This document shows positions 37,001 through 50,400 of a stretch of DNA of 64,000 bases, one piece after another (positions within the stretch are counted from its first letter, which is position 1; each line of letters begins with the position of its first letter). Position numbers and translations under genes: made by a program. The notes below the pieces were generated by a model. The model was not told the DNA's origin. It was given only the letters and a program-made list of their open reading frames with translations, and did no database searches. Source of the stretch: Pyrocephalus nanus (taxonomy: Eukaryota > Chordata > Aves > Passeriformes > Tyrannidae); assembly GCA_038380795.1 (NCBI GenBank), contig CM076270.1, positions 19,360,001 through 19,424,000 on the forward strand, given 5' to 3'.

Positions 37001-40000
37001 ATTCAGTTGTACATAAGTGTGTTTTATGGAGTCCTAGTAGAATATATAAATTAATGATTAAGATGATTAATTTTAATTATTTTTTTTGTAACCTATCCCT
37101 TTTAATATACTTTTCTTTTAAAAGTACAGTGCTAAGCTAGGAGGAGCTACAGCAGGAGGCAGTGTAAGAGGTATTTTTTATCTATGCCATTTTTCATCTT
37201 AGTAATTTTAATGCTCTATTATTAATCTCACAGAGGCTAAATGTTGGACCTTAAAATTAAGGTGCTCCTATAGGACTCCAGAAAATACTTCATTAAAAAG
37301 AAAATACATCTGTATATGCGAATTCTATATATCTTAGACACTTTAGATTATTTTCCAAATAATGGATAATCAATTATTAATTTTGTACTTGTGAGAGCTG
37401 TTATAAATGTTAAATATATAACAGGACAATTAACAAGAATCCTAGCAATGTAATAGTTTATTGTATGTTTAAATTAGGTGCAGAGGCAGTTCCTTAATAG
37501 TAAAAGTAAGTTCCCTGAAGTCTCTTTATGTCTTTATGGGTTTAGTTGTTATTCAAGCCTTATTGATCTGAACAGAATTATATAAACATATTCCCTATTC
37601 TCCTTGAGCTGTAGTACAGATTTACCCATATAATTCATAGTACTGCTATGCAGAGTTTTAAAATTAGGGGAGAACATTTACAAATCATCTTACAATTTGC
37701 ATTCATTGAATTGCTAATAAAGTTTTATGTAAATACGTAACAAGGTGGTGTGCCATGAGCTGGCCACTGGTGGCTTCCCAGTGTTTCAGAGGGGAATGTG
37801 TTTGCATGTGCCACCTTTGGGGCTTCTACTTGATTTTTTTTCAGGTCATATGGTGGATCATCAAGTGTCTATTTCCAGCCCTAGTATTTCTTCACATACA
37901 TCTGCAGTTATGTGTGCCCTGTACATGCTTCAGGTGTCTGATACAGACATACATAGATTCATTCTGTTTTGAAATCCTGGGACAAAGTTTCACAAGGCAA
38001 ATTATACATACACTGAAAATATCCCCTTATTGGGTGTAATTAAATTAGACCATACTGACAGTTGTGTGTAGTCAGTGGGGTTCAATCCTTTCTAGTTTCA
38101 GAAATGTTTGTGTCCATGCATTTTAGGATGAAACCACAATAAAACGTCATTACTTTGTTTCACTTGTCACAGGAATCTACCCTATGAGCACAAGTAAAAT
38201 TCAGGCTTCTGTGGCACTTAAGCAGAGCTGGATTTTGCAAGGATGTGGATGGTAGGTCAATTAAGCTCCGTTTGCCTACCCTGTCATAGCAGTTTTGGAA
38301 ACTTCTTTTAACTAATTTGGAGAGTATATACTGCTAAATAGATGTTTGTGGTTTTCCAAGAGGTGGCTGTGTTTCAGTGAAATGTAGCACAATGCTGATG
38401 CAGTCCTTAATGATCTCTTAGAAGTACTTTGCTGCATGGTCTAACTTGTTTAAGATGATGTGAAAGATGCCTCAGGGTAAAGCATCTTATTGTCCCAAGT
38501 AGTTACTTATTGTGTCCTCCTGCATCTTAGTTTTACCCCTTTAAATTCTAAAACTTAGTTTCAAATAAAAAGAGAATAGGAGCTCAAATTTTTGTATTCC
38601 TTTCAAAAATGTGTTACTGTTTCCTTCAAATGTGCCTTACTGCTTGCACTTCATGCTGTGAATTCACAGTAGTTGTGGCTGTGTGTTATCAGAATTGCTA
38701 GTAAAGCATATCCAGTTAATGTACCAGGTAAAGTAGGCAAGTATGCCTACTTTATGATGGACATATCTGACTTTTAAAGTACAAAATAACTGGATATTGT
38801 CTGTCTTTAGGGATGGAGAGATGCCTACACATATAAAGTATCAGTGGGGATATTTTTAAAATTCTTTATAGTATTTATTTTACATCTCTTCAAGCATAGA
38901 CTTACTTGTGGGTTAAGTGTTAGTAAACAGTTTAGAAATGACAATTAGTACTCTGTTGAGTTTAGACACCATAGAAATCTTAAGGACAAAAGCAGTAGTT
39001 TGTAAGTGTGCTATAAAATCTTATAAAGGATGTTTATGCAGAAGAGCAGCTTTTTAAATGTCAGTGTCTCTAAAAATTTTCTAGTGACATGGACGCTGTG
39101 CATTTCAGTTTGTGGAGCAAAAGATGTGGCCTCTTCTGTCCAGCTTGCTTGTCATGTAGCACTTGGAAAATCAGTTTGATGGTGTTTTATGCAGCAGCCT
39201 GGGTTGGTTTTTTTTGTTTAGGCCCTTTTCCTTTTTGACAACATCAATGCTTTGGATGAAGTTTTCTTATTTTTGCCAAGCTATAGTTTTTGAGGACTTC
39301 TCTCCCCCTGCCAAATGTAGAAAGAATTTTCCTGTATATGCACTGGGTACCTAGAAATGGTTCCAAGTTTTGTGCTAAGTTTAAAGACATTCTGTAGAGC
39401 TGAAGATGTTTCCACATGCACATCAAATGGAATGCATGTGCTTAGAATACTTTGAGGTCAGGTGAAAATCTTGGTATTGTTTTTAGTGGCAGCATGTTTG
39501 ATTCTGGTTTTCCTGTTGTGGTTTTTTTTTTTCCCTTGTCTTACGTGACTATGAAATTCACATTATTATTTTATTTTTAATAGGAAATTAATTCCAGATT
39601 GACTGTATTCCAAATTTATGAAATTAAATGATTTTAAGTATCTGGAAGCTGAAACTCTAGTTATGTAGTAACTGACAGTGAATGTTAGTTAAACCTTAAA
39701 AATACTGGGGATGTAGTTCTGTTGTGGAATGCCTTAACAACCACATTTTTTAACTAAGGAAGCTTCAACCCTAAAGCACGACTGATCATAAGAAAAGGCT
39801 CAAAGGGGTTTCTGAGGTTGTTTCCAGCTAATCCTAAAGAGAGGAGACACCTGTTCTACACTTCTATTATATGGACATGGAAAAGAACAGGGAAAATGGT
39901 TTGAAGTTCAAAATGCTGAGATTAAGATGTTATTCTTAGTATTCTTTACTTCCAAATTGATGTAGACTGTTACTTCTTCATTTCCTCTTCTCTTAGCTGT

Positions 40001-41630
40001 GATCCTAATTTGTGTTTACTATTTTCAAGTTCTTATTGAGTAAGTCAACCTGAATGTCTTCTGTGATAAGAAATACATAAAAAGGCAGTACACACATGTT
40101 GGCATCTCCTTTGTGTGACAAAGAACATTCACTTGTAATTATTTCTATTACTATTTCATGATAAACCCTATAACAGAACTGACACACTTCCTTCAGGGAG
40201 ATGTCTCATATTTTTCTTTCAGTAACTGGTGGAATAAAGGTTTTCTTTTTTCCATCAATTGTATCAAAGTGACCCTGAGCCTGGAGACAGTCTGAATAGG
40301 GGGGGTTAGAGGGACACTTAGGCCAACTTCTCAGAATCTGAGAGTGACAGGTATGAAAGGGAAGGTCAGAGGCCCTTTTTGAAGCTGAAATGGTGATGTT
40401 ATTGTACACCCTGAGAATACTTTCAGTGTTTGGGGCTTTACTTGCATTTTATATCAGAGGAAAGCATTCAGCTGAATGCTTCATCCTACAAAAGGCTTGC
40501 ATTCTTGCTCATATCTCTGCAGATTGGAGCACCATTATGGGCTCACAGAATGCTTTTCTGAGTTGAAACAACTCTGCAGCACGAAAATAAATACATAGGA
40601 TTTTCTTTTTTATGTTCATGGCCTTAAAGTAAGCACAATCCTTCTTAGAATATATTCCCACAAATCTTCAAAAAGTAAATTCACCAGACTGATAAAAAAA
40701 TTGACATCAGCCCTTACTTTAATCAAACATTAAAAGTATAGGTGTCACCAGTTTTTCCTTGCACACTTGATATTTGCTAAGGACAGAAGGCCATGAAATG
40801 GTAAAACCTTTCTCCAGGTGACATGTTCTCTAAAAGGCTCCATCACACGAGTATCTTCTAGGACTCCCAGTGTACAAATTGCCCACATTGAAAAATGAAG
40901 CTTAGTAGATCAGGGATGTTGATAATGGACTTGGGATTATTTAAGAGAGAAAATCAGACTAGAACATTGCAATGAGATAATGTCCTCCCACTGCTGGATG
41001 AATGTCTTTGCATCCCCTTGGCAATCGTAGGAAATAAACATTGAGGTGAAGCAGAGACATTTATTTCCAAAACTGGAGTCATTTATCCTGCTAGAGCATT
41101 GTATTCTGGGGACTCTGTTTCCATTATAACAAACAGTTGATGATGGGAGATGTTGTCATTTGATGGATGTTGATATTGTAGAATGACAGTTGATCTTGAT
41201 GGGACTTTTATGCAAAAAGCATGGGTAGTTAGAATAAGAGAAATGTTGTTTCCTAATTGTCTTGGTTGACAGATTTCCATTTTTCTTTAAGCCACTTGAA
41301 ATGAATTTATCATGATACAGTGAGTTTAAATGTTTTTATATTTGTCACACTGATTGAAGTACAGTTACAAGCATCAAAGTTTTGTTATATAATAGCTAAC
41401 AAAAACATTCAATATAATTGTAGTATGTAATAAAGATATCCTGCCATGTAGTACAGTGGCAGCTTTCACTTGTTTATGAATGGCTTGAGCACACTCACTT
41501 GCTCAAAAAAGGATAAATTATATCAAACCCAGGCTTGCCCTGCAGCCAGTGTGAGTTCTGAATCCCATTTCAGAGCTGGACAGTCCATATTCAGCTATGT
41601 AGTATTAAATGATCTCCTGGTCAAAGTGTG
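34061..41630. other. AT-rich intronic sequence, no gene
   Basis: I see no exon. The longest frame in the whole window (35292-35750, plus strand, 152 codons) is here; its translation is rich in F, C, L and S with no family pattern, and I treat it as chance. A perfect 20-bp palindrome lies at 40462-40481. A short segment near 40537-40580 (cacagaatgcttttctgagttgaaacaac) vaguely resembles a CR1 tail but is too short to call. Confidence 0.6.
40462..40481. repeat. Perfect 20-bp palindrome
   Basis: AAGCATTCAGCTGAATGCTT equals its own reverse complement, with no spacer and a CAGCTG E-box core. It does not extend further on either side. Confidence 0.95.
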
Positions 41631-41699
41631 GTCTAAGTGGTTGTGTCAGTGATGTCTGAAGGTATTAGAAGGCCACTCACCAGAGCTTCTGTCCCCACT

Positions 41700-42010
41700 C
41701 AAGTCCTCTTGGAACATCATATCTGGGCACTCGAAGGAGAAGAGGGGATTGTGAATAGGCAGTGTGGTTTTATCAAGAGTAAATCGTGCCTCACCAACTT
41801 CCATGGTAACATAATTTGGTTCGTGGACAAGGAGAGAGCAGTGAATGTCATTTCCCTCGACTCAGGCTGGCTGTTCCACACCCTTTCTCCCCATACATTT
41901 GTATCCTGGTCAGTGGCTGCAGTCTGGAGGAGTGGACAGATCAGGGGGTATGGCCAGGCGTGGAACACTGACCACTTCATCTGTGAAAGCTCCAAGTGGA
42001 GCAGTGTCAG
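41700..42010 (+). mobile_element. CR1 LINE reverse-transcriptase fragment, plus strand
   Basis: The plus-strand frame spanning 41637-42017 stays open for 126 codons and contains a CR1 ORF2 reverse-transcriptase stretch. VNRQCGFIKSKSCLTNF aligns with the family's Q-x-GF-x-KG-x-SC-x-TNL, followed by DKERAVNVISLDSGWLF, corresponding to the EGRAVDVVYLDFSKAF block that holds the first catalytic Asp. That Asp is kept, but the neighbouring F, K and A are replaced. After about 41890 the match fades. Both ends are missing, so this is a dead internal fragment of a retroposon. Its sense orientation matches CLSTN2 transcription. The open frame over such an old copy is probably accidental. Confidence 0.88.
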
Positions 42011-43693
42011 TGCCTAACCTGGCATCCTCCTCTTCACTGGAGCTGTCATCTGGGGCAGGCCACTGAGTGTTCTGCTTTGCATTTTTAAAGGCTTAAAATA
42101 TCACACAAGTTTGATAGCATGCACGTTGCTTTAGAAAGGCTACTTTTCAACATTGCGTAATAACTTCAAAAAATAATTTTTCACTGAAAGCATTTGCTGC
42201 TGCTTACCCTATAATGTTCTCCTAATTAACATGACTATAAAAAGATGACTATTGAAATTTAGATAGTAACTCTGATTGTTAAAATCCTAATTACAGCAGT
42301 GTTAACAACTGTACTGTGGGTAGTACTCTTTTCCTATTAGTTCCACGTCTGAGAATCGGTTCATTCACTTGGAAGGCATTTACACACTAATTTGTGTGCA
42401 CCTTTTTGGAAGTGAATGTGTATATTGACTAATGAGCCTGCCAAAGTATTTATGTAAGATAAGTATCGATATTGGAGTTTCCAGTTTCAGTCTGTGGAAT
42501 TTATTGAGTTCAGATAAGTAAGCCAGTTTACCTGGTTTAAGTGTTTAGATATTGAAAATGAATTTATACAGAGCTGCATTAGAGAAACAGCATTGTTTTA
42601 AAGGGAGCAACACTGGATACAATCATAATTATAGACAAGCACCCTGCCCATGATGCTGGCCAGCTAAGCATGGTTTGCAGTTTCAAGATTTTGGCCAGTT
42701 TAATCCCCAGGGTGGTACATGATTGCAGATGTTTTCAATGAATTCTAAAGACACAAGGATAGAAGGAATTGCAGTTTGTAACAACTGGCACAATATGTTT
42801 TGAGACAGTGCAAAACTCTCCTTGTAGGGATGGTTGGCTGAGGGAGAGTTAATAGAGACAGTTATTTGAGAAGGACTGGAGCTGTTACTGAAGTCAAGCC
42901 TATTTCTTTTATATGAAAACAAGACAAATGCAGGGAAGAGGAGAAAAAACCAATAATGAAAGTGGAAAAAAAAACCACCTCCTTTTTGTTTGTTTTTTAT
43001 TTTTACTATTTTTACTGCTGCAGAAACAGCAGCTCAGCTCCAAGTCTTATCAGAAATTTTGTGACCTCACAAACTTGAATTAACATCGAACAGTTTAGTT
43101 CAATGCTCTTGACTGCCTCATTGGTCACAGGCTCAGAGCAGTGCTGTGAAAAATGATCTGGTCTGGATAAACCTGATACTTGCTGAACAAAAGGCAACTA
43201 AAGTATAAAAGGACAGAGAATAGGTAGAAAACAAAAATTAATAAAATCAGGAAGGTAAACCAAAGGGATGTTTTTAGGTCTTTGTGACTTAAAGTCATGA
43301 TGAATATCTGATATATTCACAGTGTCTGTTTTGATCAGGAAAATACAAATTCAGGGGTGTTATGAAGAATCCAACAAAACTCGGGGACTGGTAACTATGC
43401 TGATAAGGCTTTCCAGATTATTCCAGAAAGAATTAATGTGTAAGTTGCCAGCTTTGCAGATTGTGGTCCAATGTTGGACCTAAATCACAGATGCAATTTC
43501 AGATTCCCTGCTCTTCTGTTTAACACTGTTCCTGTGGGTTTGTCCATGCAGTACCTTTATTGCTTCCATTTGATATGGTAACTTACGTGAATTTTGAGAA
43601 TTTTGAATATGTTTCTGTAGGAAGTATTGTGATAAAGATTCCATAGGATAACGTGGCAGAAGGAAACAGATATCTGAATTGGTTGAAATTAAA

Positions 43694-43746
43694 ATTTTTT
43701 GTTTGTTTCTTTGTTTGTTTGGTTTTTGTTTTTTTTTTTTTTTTAA
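43694..43746. repeat. T/G-rich low-complexity block
   Basis: Runs of T interrupted by G (gtttgtttctttgtttg) ending in a T18-19 tract. It creates the K/Q/N-rich minus-strand frame at 43480-43764. Confidence 0.85.
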
Positions 43747-44238
43747 TTTAAAATTAAGGTACATGATGGTGATAATGGAGGACAGCTGGCAGCAAAAATT
43801 AATTTTGCTTTGGAGTTTTTAGTCATAAATTGGTATATTGTTGAAGAACTTGCATCTCTGGGATAGCACCTGGGTACTCAGTGGATATATTTGGTAACAT
43901 GTGAATAGTAAAGAGGATGTAGCTTTTGTAAATACGTACAACTGCCCCTCCCCAGCAGAAACTCTTCCTTTCTCTTCATCTTCTCAGACTCGGGGATTGT
44001 TGTTTTTTAAGATCTTTTATTCTGGGCTCCAGTACCACTGAAAAGCAGAGAGTGTTTAATGACCTTCTGCATCAGCAGTTTCATCTCCTGAAAAATTAGA
44101 ATTGATTTATCTTTGATATTGGAACTCTAAAGCAGACCTTTTCTTCCTAACTTGTGTAATAGCAGCAACTGTATTCAGGAAAGATGTGGGAAGAGGATGA
44201 AAGTTCACAGGTACATTGCAGAATTAAGACTACTTTAA

Positions 44239-44284
44239 AATAAACTCTGTTAACTACTGTGGTATAAAAAAAAAAAAAAAAAAA
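44239..44284 (+). other. AATAAA signal followed by an A19 tract
   Basis: A canonical poly(A) signal at 44239-44244 is followed 21 bases later by 19 uninterrupted A (44266-44284). This is the geometry of a reverse-transcribed mRNA 3' end. The octamer ctcttcat occurs just after the tail (44288-44295) and at 43972-43979, which could be a target-site duplication but is short. The intervening 290 bases have no recognised coding content, so a parent transcript cannot be named. Confidence 0.35.
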
Positions 44285-47120
44285 GGGCTCTTCATGAGAC
44301 AGTTTAAAATGTGCCCTTTAAAAGAATAAATGCTTTGCATCTCTCCATACTATTACAGGTGTTCTGTCCCTGTAAAAAAACCTGGTTTTCACATTTGGGG
44401 AAACTAATTGTTGCCCTATGTATTTCATGGGACATAATTGCTGTCCCATGATATCCTTATCATCCTGTCTTGAAAAGCTGTCAGCTTAACCCAGATATGG
44501 TATAAGAAACATGATGCTCTCCTTTAAGGGATAAATTCGTGTTTGACCTCAAATACCGTGCTATTTTCTGTGATAGACTGCAACTTTTAGATTATTATTT
44601 TAACAGATCAATAGGTACATTAATTCCAAGAGGAAGCTCAGACTCTGCCTGAAGTTAAATTTGCCAGGTTTTTTAATTAGTTTTATTCTCCCATAAGGTT
44701 GGAGTTTCTTTAGGAGAATCAAACACAGGAAAGTAATTCACTGGAGAAAAAGCAAATGATGCAGAAAACGCCAATATCAATTTCCTAAACAAGTCATAAC
44801 TGGAATGCCAAGAATCTCGTTTCCGGCTCTAACTCTAATAATATGAGTAATCTAAGGCACTGATCGGAAGGCACATTTTACAAACTCGTGATTTAACCTA
44901 AAAAGATGACTGAGATAAATTAAACCTTGCTGAGCGATGTGAGATAATGCCTTGAAGAGAACCCTGGAGGAACCAATGTTTGTTGTAGCATGATTTATAT
45001 TTTAAAGACATTATCAACAAGGTAGGTGGCCCAAGTGCTGAAAATTTGTTTAGGGACATTACCAGTTGGGTGGAATCTCAGAACAGGCCTTTAAAGTGAA
45101 GAAACTAGAAGCAAAATAAAAATTGCTTTGTGTTTTGATCTCAACCACTTCACACACTTTTCATTTTAGAAGCACAGTCCATCACATTTTGTGGGTTTAG
45201 CTGGAAATTGGGTTGCTATAATAACTTTTTGCTCAGTGGTAGAAGAATGAGTGAAAATATTGAAGCTATTACCGATTTATTCCAAGACGGATGGAGATGG
45301 TGCATGAAGACAAATGTATGGTTTCAGGTTAGCCTAAACCAATTTTTTGTCTTATCTTCCACACCCCTCACTTCTCTGTACCTGAAGAAACATGGGATGT
45401 TAAATTTGTGTTGGTGGCTGATCTTGGGGAAAAGTGTATCTGCAGTCCTTAATCTGAATTGGCTCCTGCTCAGAATGAGCAGTGCCATCTTCTGAGGCTC
45501 GGGGACAAGAGTAGGATGTGGGTCATTTATTTTGGGGGTGCTCCAAAAAGGGGTGAAACAGCTTTGAGGAAATCTAAGATATCATTGGAAATAAATTGAT
45601 GATGTAAGTAATGAGGAGGAGGAATTTCCTAATGTCAAAAGCAGTAGGGGGGGAAGTGATTTTCTTACTGAGTGTTGACGTTTTGGGGCTTTAGTGTATT
45701 ATCGGGCATGGATAGTACTTCTAACAGCACAACTCATTCCCTCACACCCTGAATTGCTTGCACTGGTCGGTCCTACCTGTGGTTTCATAAGCTTTAGCTG
45801 AAATCCAAGAAATGAGAAACACTGCAAATCAAAAGTTTGTTCTCCTTTTAGTTTCTTGATCACCACCTTCCACAAAGTGGAGTTTTATTTCTTGTGCACA
45901 ATCTCTCAGGGAAGAACAGTTGTCCTTGAAAGTCAGATGATTCTGATCCAGCGGTCCAATTCTGATCCATAATGGTATTAGGAACTATTCTAAAGATAGA
46001 GATCTACTAAATAAGAAATAAATTCTAAGCTTTTTTTGATTGCTAGGGTGCATTTTTGACCAAGTGCAGTACCCTGATGTGCTGCTTCAGTTTGGGCTGT
46101 ATTTTGTTCAGAGCTGTCTGGGTCCCCACCAGTCTATAGTTCTAGAGCTGACTATACCAGCTATAGGGGAAATACAGCCTTTATTTCCTAACACACATGG
46201 ACATCATGCAATGCAGATATTTCATATTAACAGAATTTATTCAGATCTTTTGTATTTTTTGTACTTTAAATTTAAAGGTTTGCAACAGACAATCTTTCCT
46301 GGATTGACCTTTCCTGGGTTAGCCATCCAGAGTACTGTCTTCATTTCTCATTCAAAACACCCACTGCAGAATTTAGAGAAATTTATGCTTACATTTGTAA
46401 TATTTCACAGTCAAGGGATTCTTCTGTGTTCTAGGAATTTAGACATGCTATCAAAGGTATTTTGCCATTTAGGTGATATTTAGGTACCTTGCTGTTTAGG
46501 TAATAATTGTCTAGCTCTGCTTTCCAATCACTTTTTATTTTCAGTTCCTTCTTGATATTTTTCTCTCTTTAGTAGAGGCCCATCATAACCTATATTTAGA
46601 CAAACAGATGTCTAAAGTCTTCTTTTTAGAAGAATACTTTTTGTTTTTAGAAGAATGCTTTTGTATTTCTGTGCTGAGGATCTTTATTCTCTAATAAAGA
46701 AGATGAAGTCCTTTTTGGGTTATTTTAGTCCTTGTTAAAGAGAGAAGCAATTATTTGCTAGGAGGATCTTTTACTGATTTGAAATTTATTTGAACCTAAG
46801 TTCATTAATGCCCTTTTTTCTCCTACAAGTTTGTGAATGCTTCTGCTGTCCCCTCTGAGCTTGGTGTACAAATAGAAGAGCAAAATCTGAACCCGGTAAA
46901 ATTTTGCTCCTTTTTCTTATTCAAATATGGGCACTGCTGCAATTTTCTATCAGTACAAATACCTACACAGTTAAATATCTTGGAGTCTAGTTCAGCTGGG
47001 CATGCTCCAAGGCAATATTTAACATGGAATTGCAATTGCACTCTTCTGATCCCAGAGCAAAACTAATGTCTGATAAAGTAGCCTGGAAAATGATTCTCCT
47101 GTCTTTTTTTTCTCCCATTC

Positions 47121-47142
47121 TTTTTTTTTTTTTTTTTTTTTT
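47121..47142. repeat. T22 homopolymer
   Basis: An uninterrupted run of about 22 T within a pyrimidine-rich stretch. No exon follows. Confidence 0.9.
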
Positions 47143-47476
47143 CCTGCTGAAAAATAATGCTTTGTTATGCTGGCTATAAAAGTTCCTTCAGGGAATTCTG
47201 TCTTCTTCTTCTTTAATACCATTCTATAAAAGATGTCTTCTCCTCAGAAGGACCAGTGGCTAAAACCAGCAAATAGAAGGAGGAAACAGGCTCCAGTAGG
47301 TTTATATTTACAGGCAAAAATATTTTACAAATTATTTTGTATGTCTTGTGTGCAAGATCTGATTGGAAAAAAGATATCTGACAAATCTAAAACCAAAAAG
47401 TGACTTTTTTTGTTAATGGCTTTTAAATTTTGCCTTCAGAATTCTGAATATTTGCATTGAGGAGAAGTGAAACTGC

Positions 47477-47498
47477 TTTTTTTTTTTTTTTTTTTTTT
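47477..47498. repeat. T22 homopolymer
   Basis: An uninterrupted run of about 22 T followed by cag, which mimics a splice acceptor on the plus strand. The following sequence does not look coding. Confidence 0.9.
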
Positions 47499-50400
47499 CA
47501 GTTTTGGTCTGTGTCTTAAGTTTAATCATATTTCAAATGTACAATATGTTGTGTTCATATTTTATTTTGAAGAGTCTACATGTTGGATTGATACTTTGAA
47601 GAGGAAAACATTTATAGATAGTTTATTGTTTTACCACCCAAGCAAAATACCTTTAGGTGTCTGGTGAAAACTATTTATTTTTTGTTACATTCTAATTATT
47701 GCAAATTAAGTTTTATTACAAAATGGTGTTCAAGATAATAATTACTTAACATTATAGGGGCAACCAGCCTAGTGAAAATAGATTAGAGGTTGATTTATAA
47801 AAGGAAAACGTAAATAGGCTTTTGGAAAATAATCTTGGCTGTACATGTGCAGCAACAAATAAAGTTCAGGACTGTATTCATCCCACAGGAATAAATCAGG
47901 ACAAAAGGCAGCTAATTGGGAGAATTTCTAAGGTGTGCTGGTGGAAAAGAATTTTCATTGCTTTATAGCTGGAATTGAAATACTGTTGACAGAAACTTCA
48001 GTTATTGACTTGCAGCTAATTAGCAGCTAGCAGACTAGACAATTAGTTGGAATACAATGGAGTTTGAGAAAAAAATTAAAAGTTTGTAGCGCTCATTAAA
48101 AGCAAGTTTCAGTTTCTAGAAATACACCAGCTTAATTGTCAGCATGATGGGAGTGTTCTATCCACATAGTTGTCTTTTTCGTTTATATTTAGAAGTATAT
48201 CTGTATACATATGCCAATTTAAAGAGAGGCTTTAAATGGCAAGTTTTTTTAATTTTGGCATTATTTCCTGTCTCTCCTTTCTGTTTCCCCTGGTGACTAC
48301 AGCTTTCACTGGAAAACAAACTCCTGAATCAGGGAATTTAAAAACTTCGGGATTCAGAGCAATAGATAGAGGGTTTTCTCATTCTAAAATTCAGGGAATT
48401 TTGATGGCAGATAATTCGTGCAGAGCAGGGGAGGCTGCTCTGAAGCATCAAGGGACCCATCTGCCATGGAACTGAATTTGTGGTTATTGAATACTTCGAA
48501 TATGCATCCATAGTGGAAGCTTAATGGTTCCTTAGTCTTGTGGAAGGACAAGAGGAATCAAGTTCAGATCCATCATAAAATTTCTTTGTATTCTTGATGA
48601 TGACATTCTGTTTGTTAACATCTGTCAGTGGGTTTGTAAAGCCTTAGTGGAGATCCAAGCTAGCAGCATAATATGGAATGAATTAATGCCCATTTAAAAA
48701 AGTTCTGGCATAGTATGAAAACTGGAATTTTTCAGCACAAAAAGTTTATAGGAGGCAAGCACAGACTTCCAAGAATGTAAAAAAAAAAGGAGAAATTTTG
48801 TAGTAATCTTTATTCTTTCAATCAGCTTTGAAAACAAAAACTCTTGGGGAGAAGAAGAGACTCATCTTGTGATGCACATTAGTCAAATATAACCTTGTTG
48901 ATACAGGTCCTCTGTTTTTCACCCTAAAGCTAAAAATATACCCACTTCATGTAATGCTTATGGTGTACGTGTAATTTGCAAATATGTTAAAACTAGAAGG
49001 AAGCCAATGACTGTTCAGCACAAAGATTGTGTGGGACCTGATCTGGATGCCTCCATGTGCCCACTTGTTGAGAGCAGAAAGGTTCTTGGAATAGATACCA
49101 AACAAATTACTATAATAATACTGTGAATGTTCCTCTCACTGGTGATGTACAGAGCTCCAGGACTCTTTTCTTCCTGGAATTCTCGTTATATGTGCATGAC
49201 ATCTACAGAAGTTAATTGAGGACGATGAAGAAAACCAATTTTCTCATTAAATGAACTGGTGGAAAGTTTTGTTGTTTTTTTTTTTCTTCAGGAAATTTCA
49301 TCATTTCATATCTCAGAACAAAAGTTAAAGCGGTTAGTAGTGTTCTTTAATGTGTTTTCTTCAAGTGATTCCAAATGAAGAGGTCTGTGTGGATTTAAGT
49401 TGGTGTTCACCTCTGTATGAAGTTAACACTGGCATCACTGTGCCTCCTGCCTTTCAGTCCTGAGTGCCACGCTCTGGGAGTGTCTGTGGTGCTGCTTCGG
49501 GGACAGGCCAGTGTCTCTCTTGGTGTGGCTCTGCTGGGGAGGTCATGGAGCCACAGCAGATCAGACTGTGGACTCTTTCTCTTAGTTTTTGCTGTAACCA
49601 GATCGATTCCTTGGGTTCAATTTAAATAGACATTACAGCAAAATGACTTAGTTCTTTCACTGACTTTCACTTCGTGTTTCCAGCTGAGTAACTCTCTCCA
49701 TAGTCAGAATTCTGTATTAAATAGCAGTTGTGTTATACCTTTAATTTTTACAGATAGCAGTGATTATAGTAGAAATGAAGTTGCTTGTCATCCCTACTGC
49801 TGTTTAGAAAATAACACTAATTACCTCATATCACACTGATTTTCTCACATGTGTGTATTGGGTGATGTCAGTGTAGTATTTGAGTGTATCTAAGGAACAG
49901 ACTTTACCTTTTTTTTTCTCCTCCCTTCTTCCACAGTGCATCTTCCCTTTCTTTGTTCTGTTAGCAGTGAAAAACGAAGCTGAGAACTAAGCATTGCCTA
50001 AGAAATCTGTTTCTTTTGATTCCTCAGACTTAGTTACCATCAGGCTAGAAGCTGTGGATGATCATAGGAACTCTGATGTCGTGCTGTTCTTTTCTCTGTG
50101 TTTTGTTTTACTTTGTAGATCACAAGCTGGTATTTGTTTGTCATTTGCTTAATTTCAAGGCACTATTTGATGATGTTTTGTTTTTCCTCTGTGTTTAAAC
50201 CTGTGCTGCAGCCAACATGTACAATGCTTGCAACACTCCTACACGTGCAGCAGAAAAATTTAGAAGTAACAGAAGTTATTCTTTGGTTGGCAAGAATGCA
50301 GGCAGTGCCAGAAAGGTTTATCCTGTTAAAACAGATTAGATAGCTCTTAAATAATTAGGGCAAAACCAATTAGTAATATTTTTGCAAGGAGGTTGTGATT

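Noticed and set aside
46040..46483. 147-codon plus-strand open frame
   Set aside because: No family signature, no plausible splice boundaries that improve it, and composition like other chance frames nearby.
47477..47501. T22 followed by cag as a possible CLSTN2 acceptor
   Set aside because: The following sequence does not encode the expected start of the next calsyntenin exon or any cadherin-like peptide.
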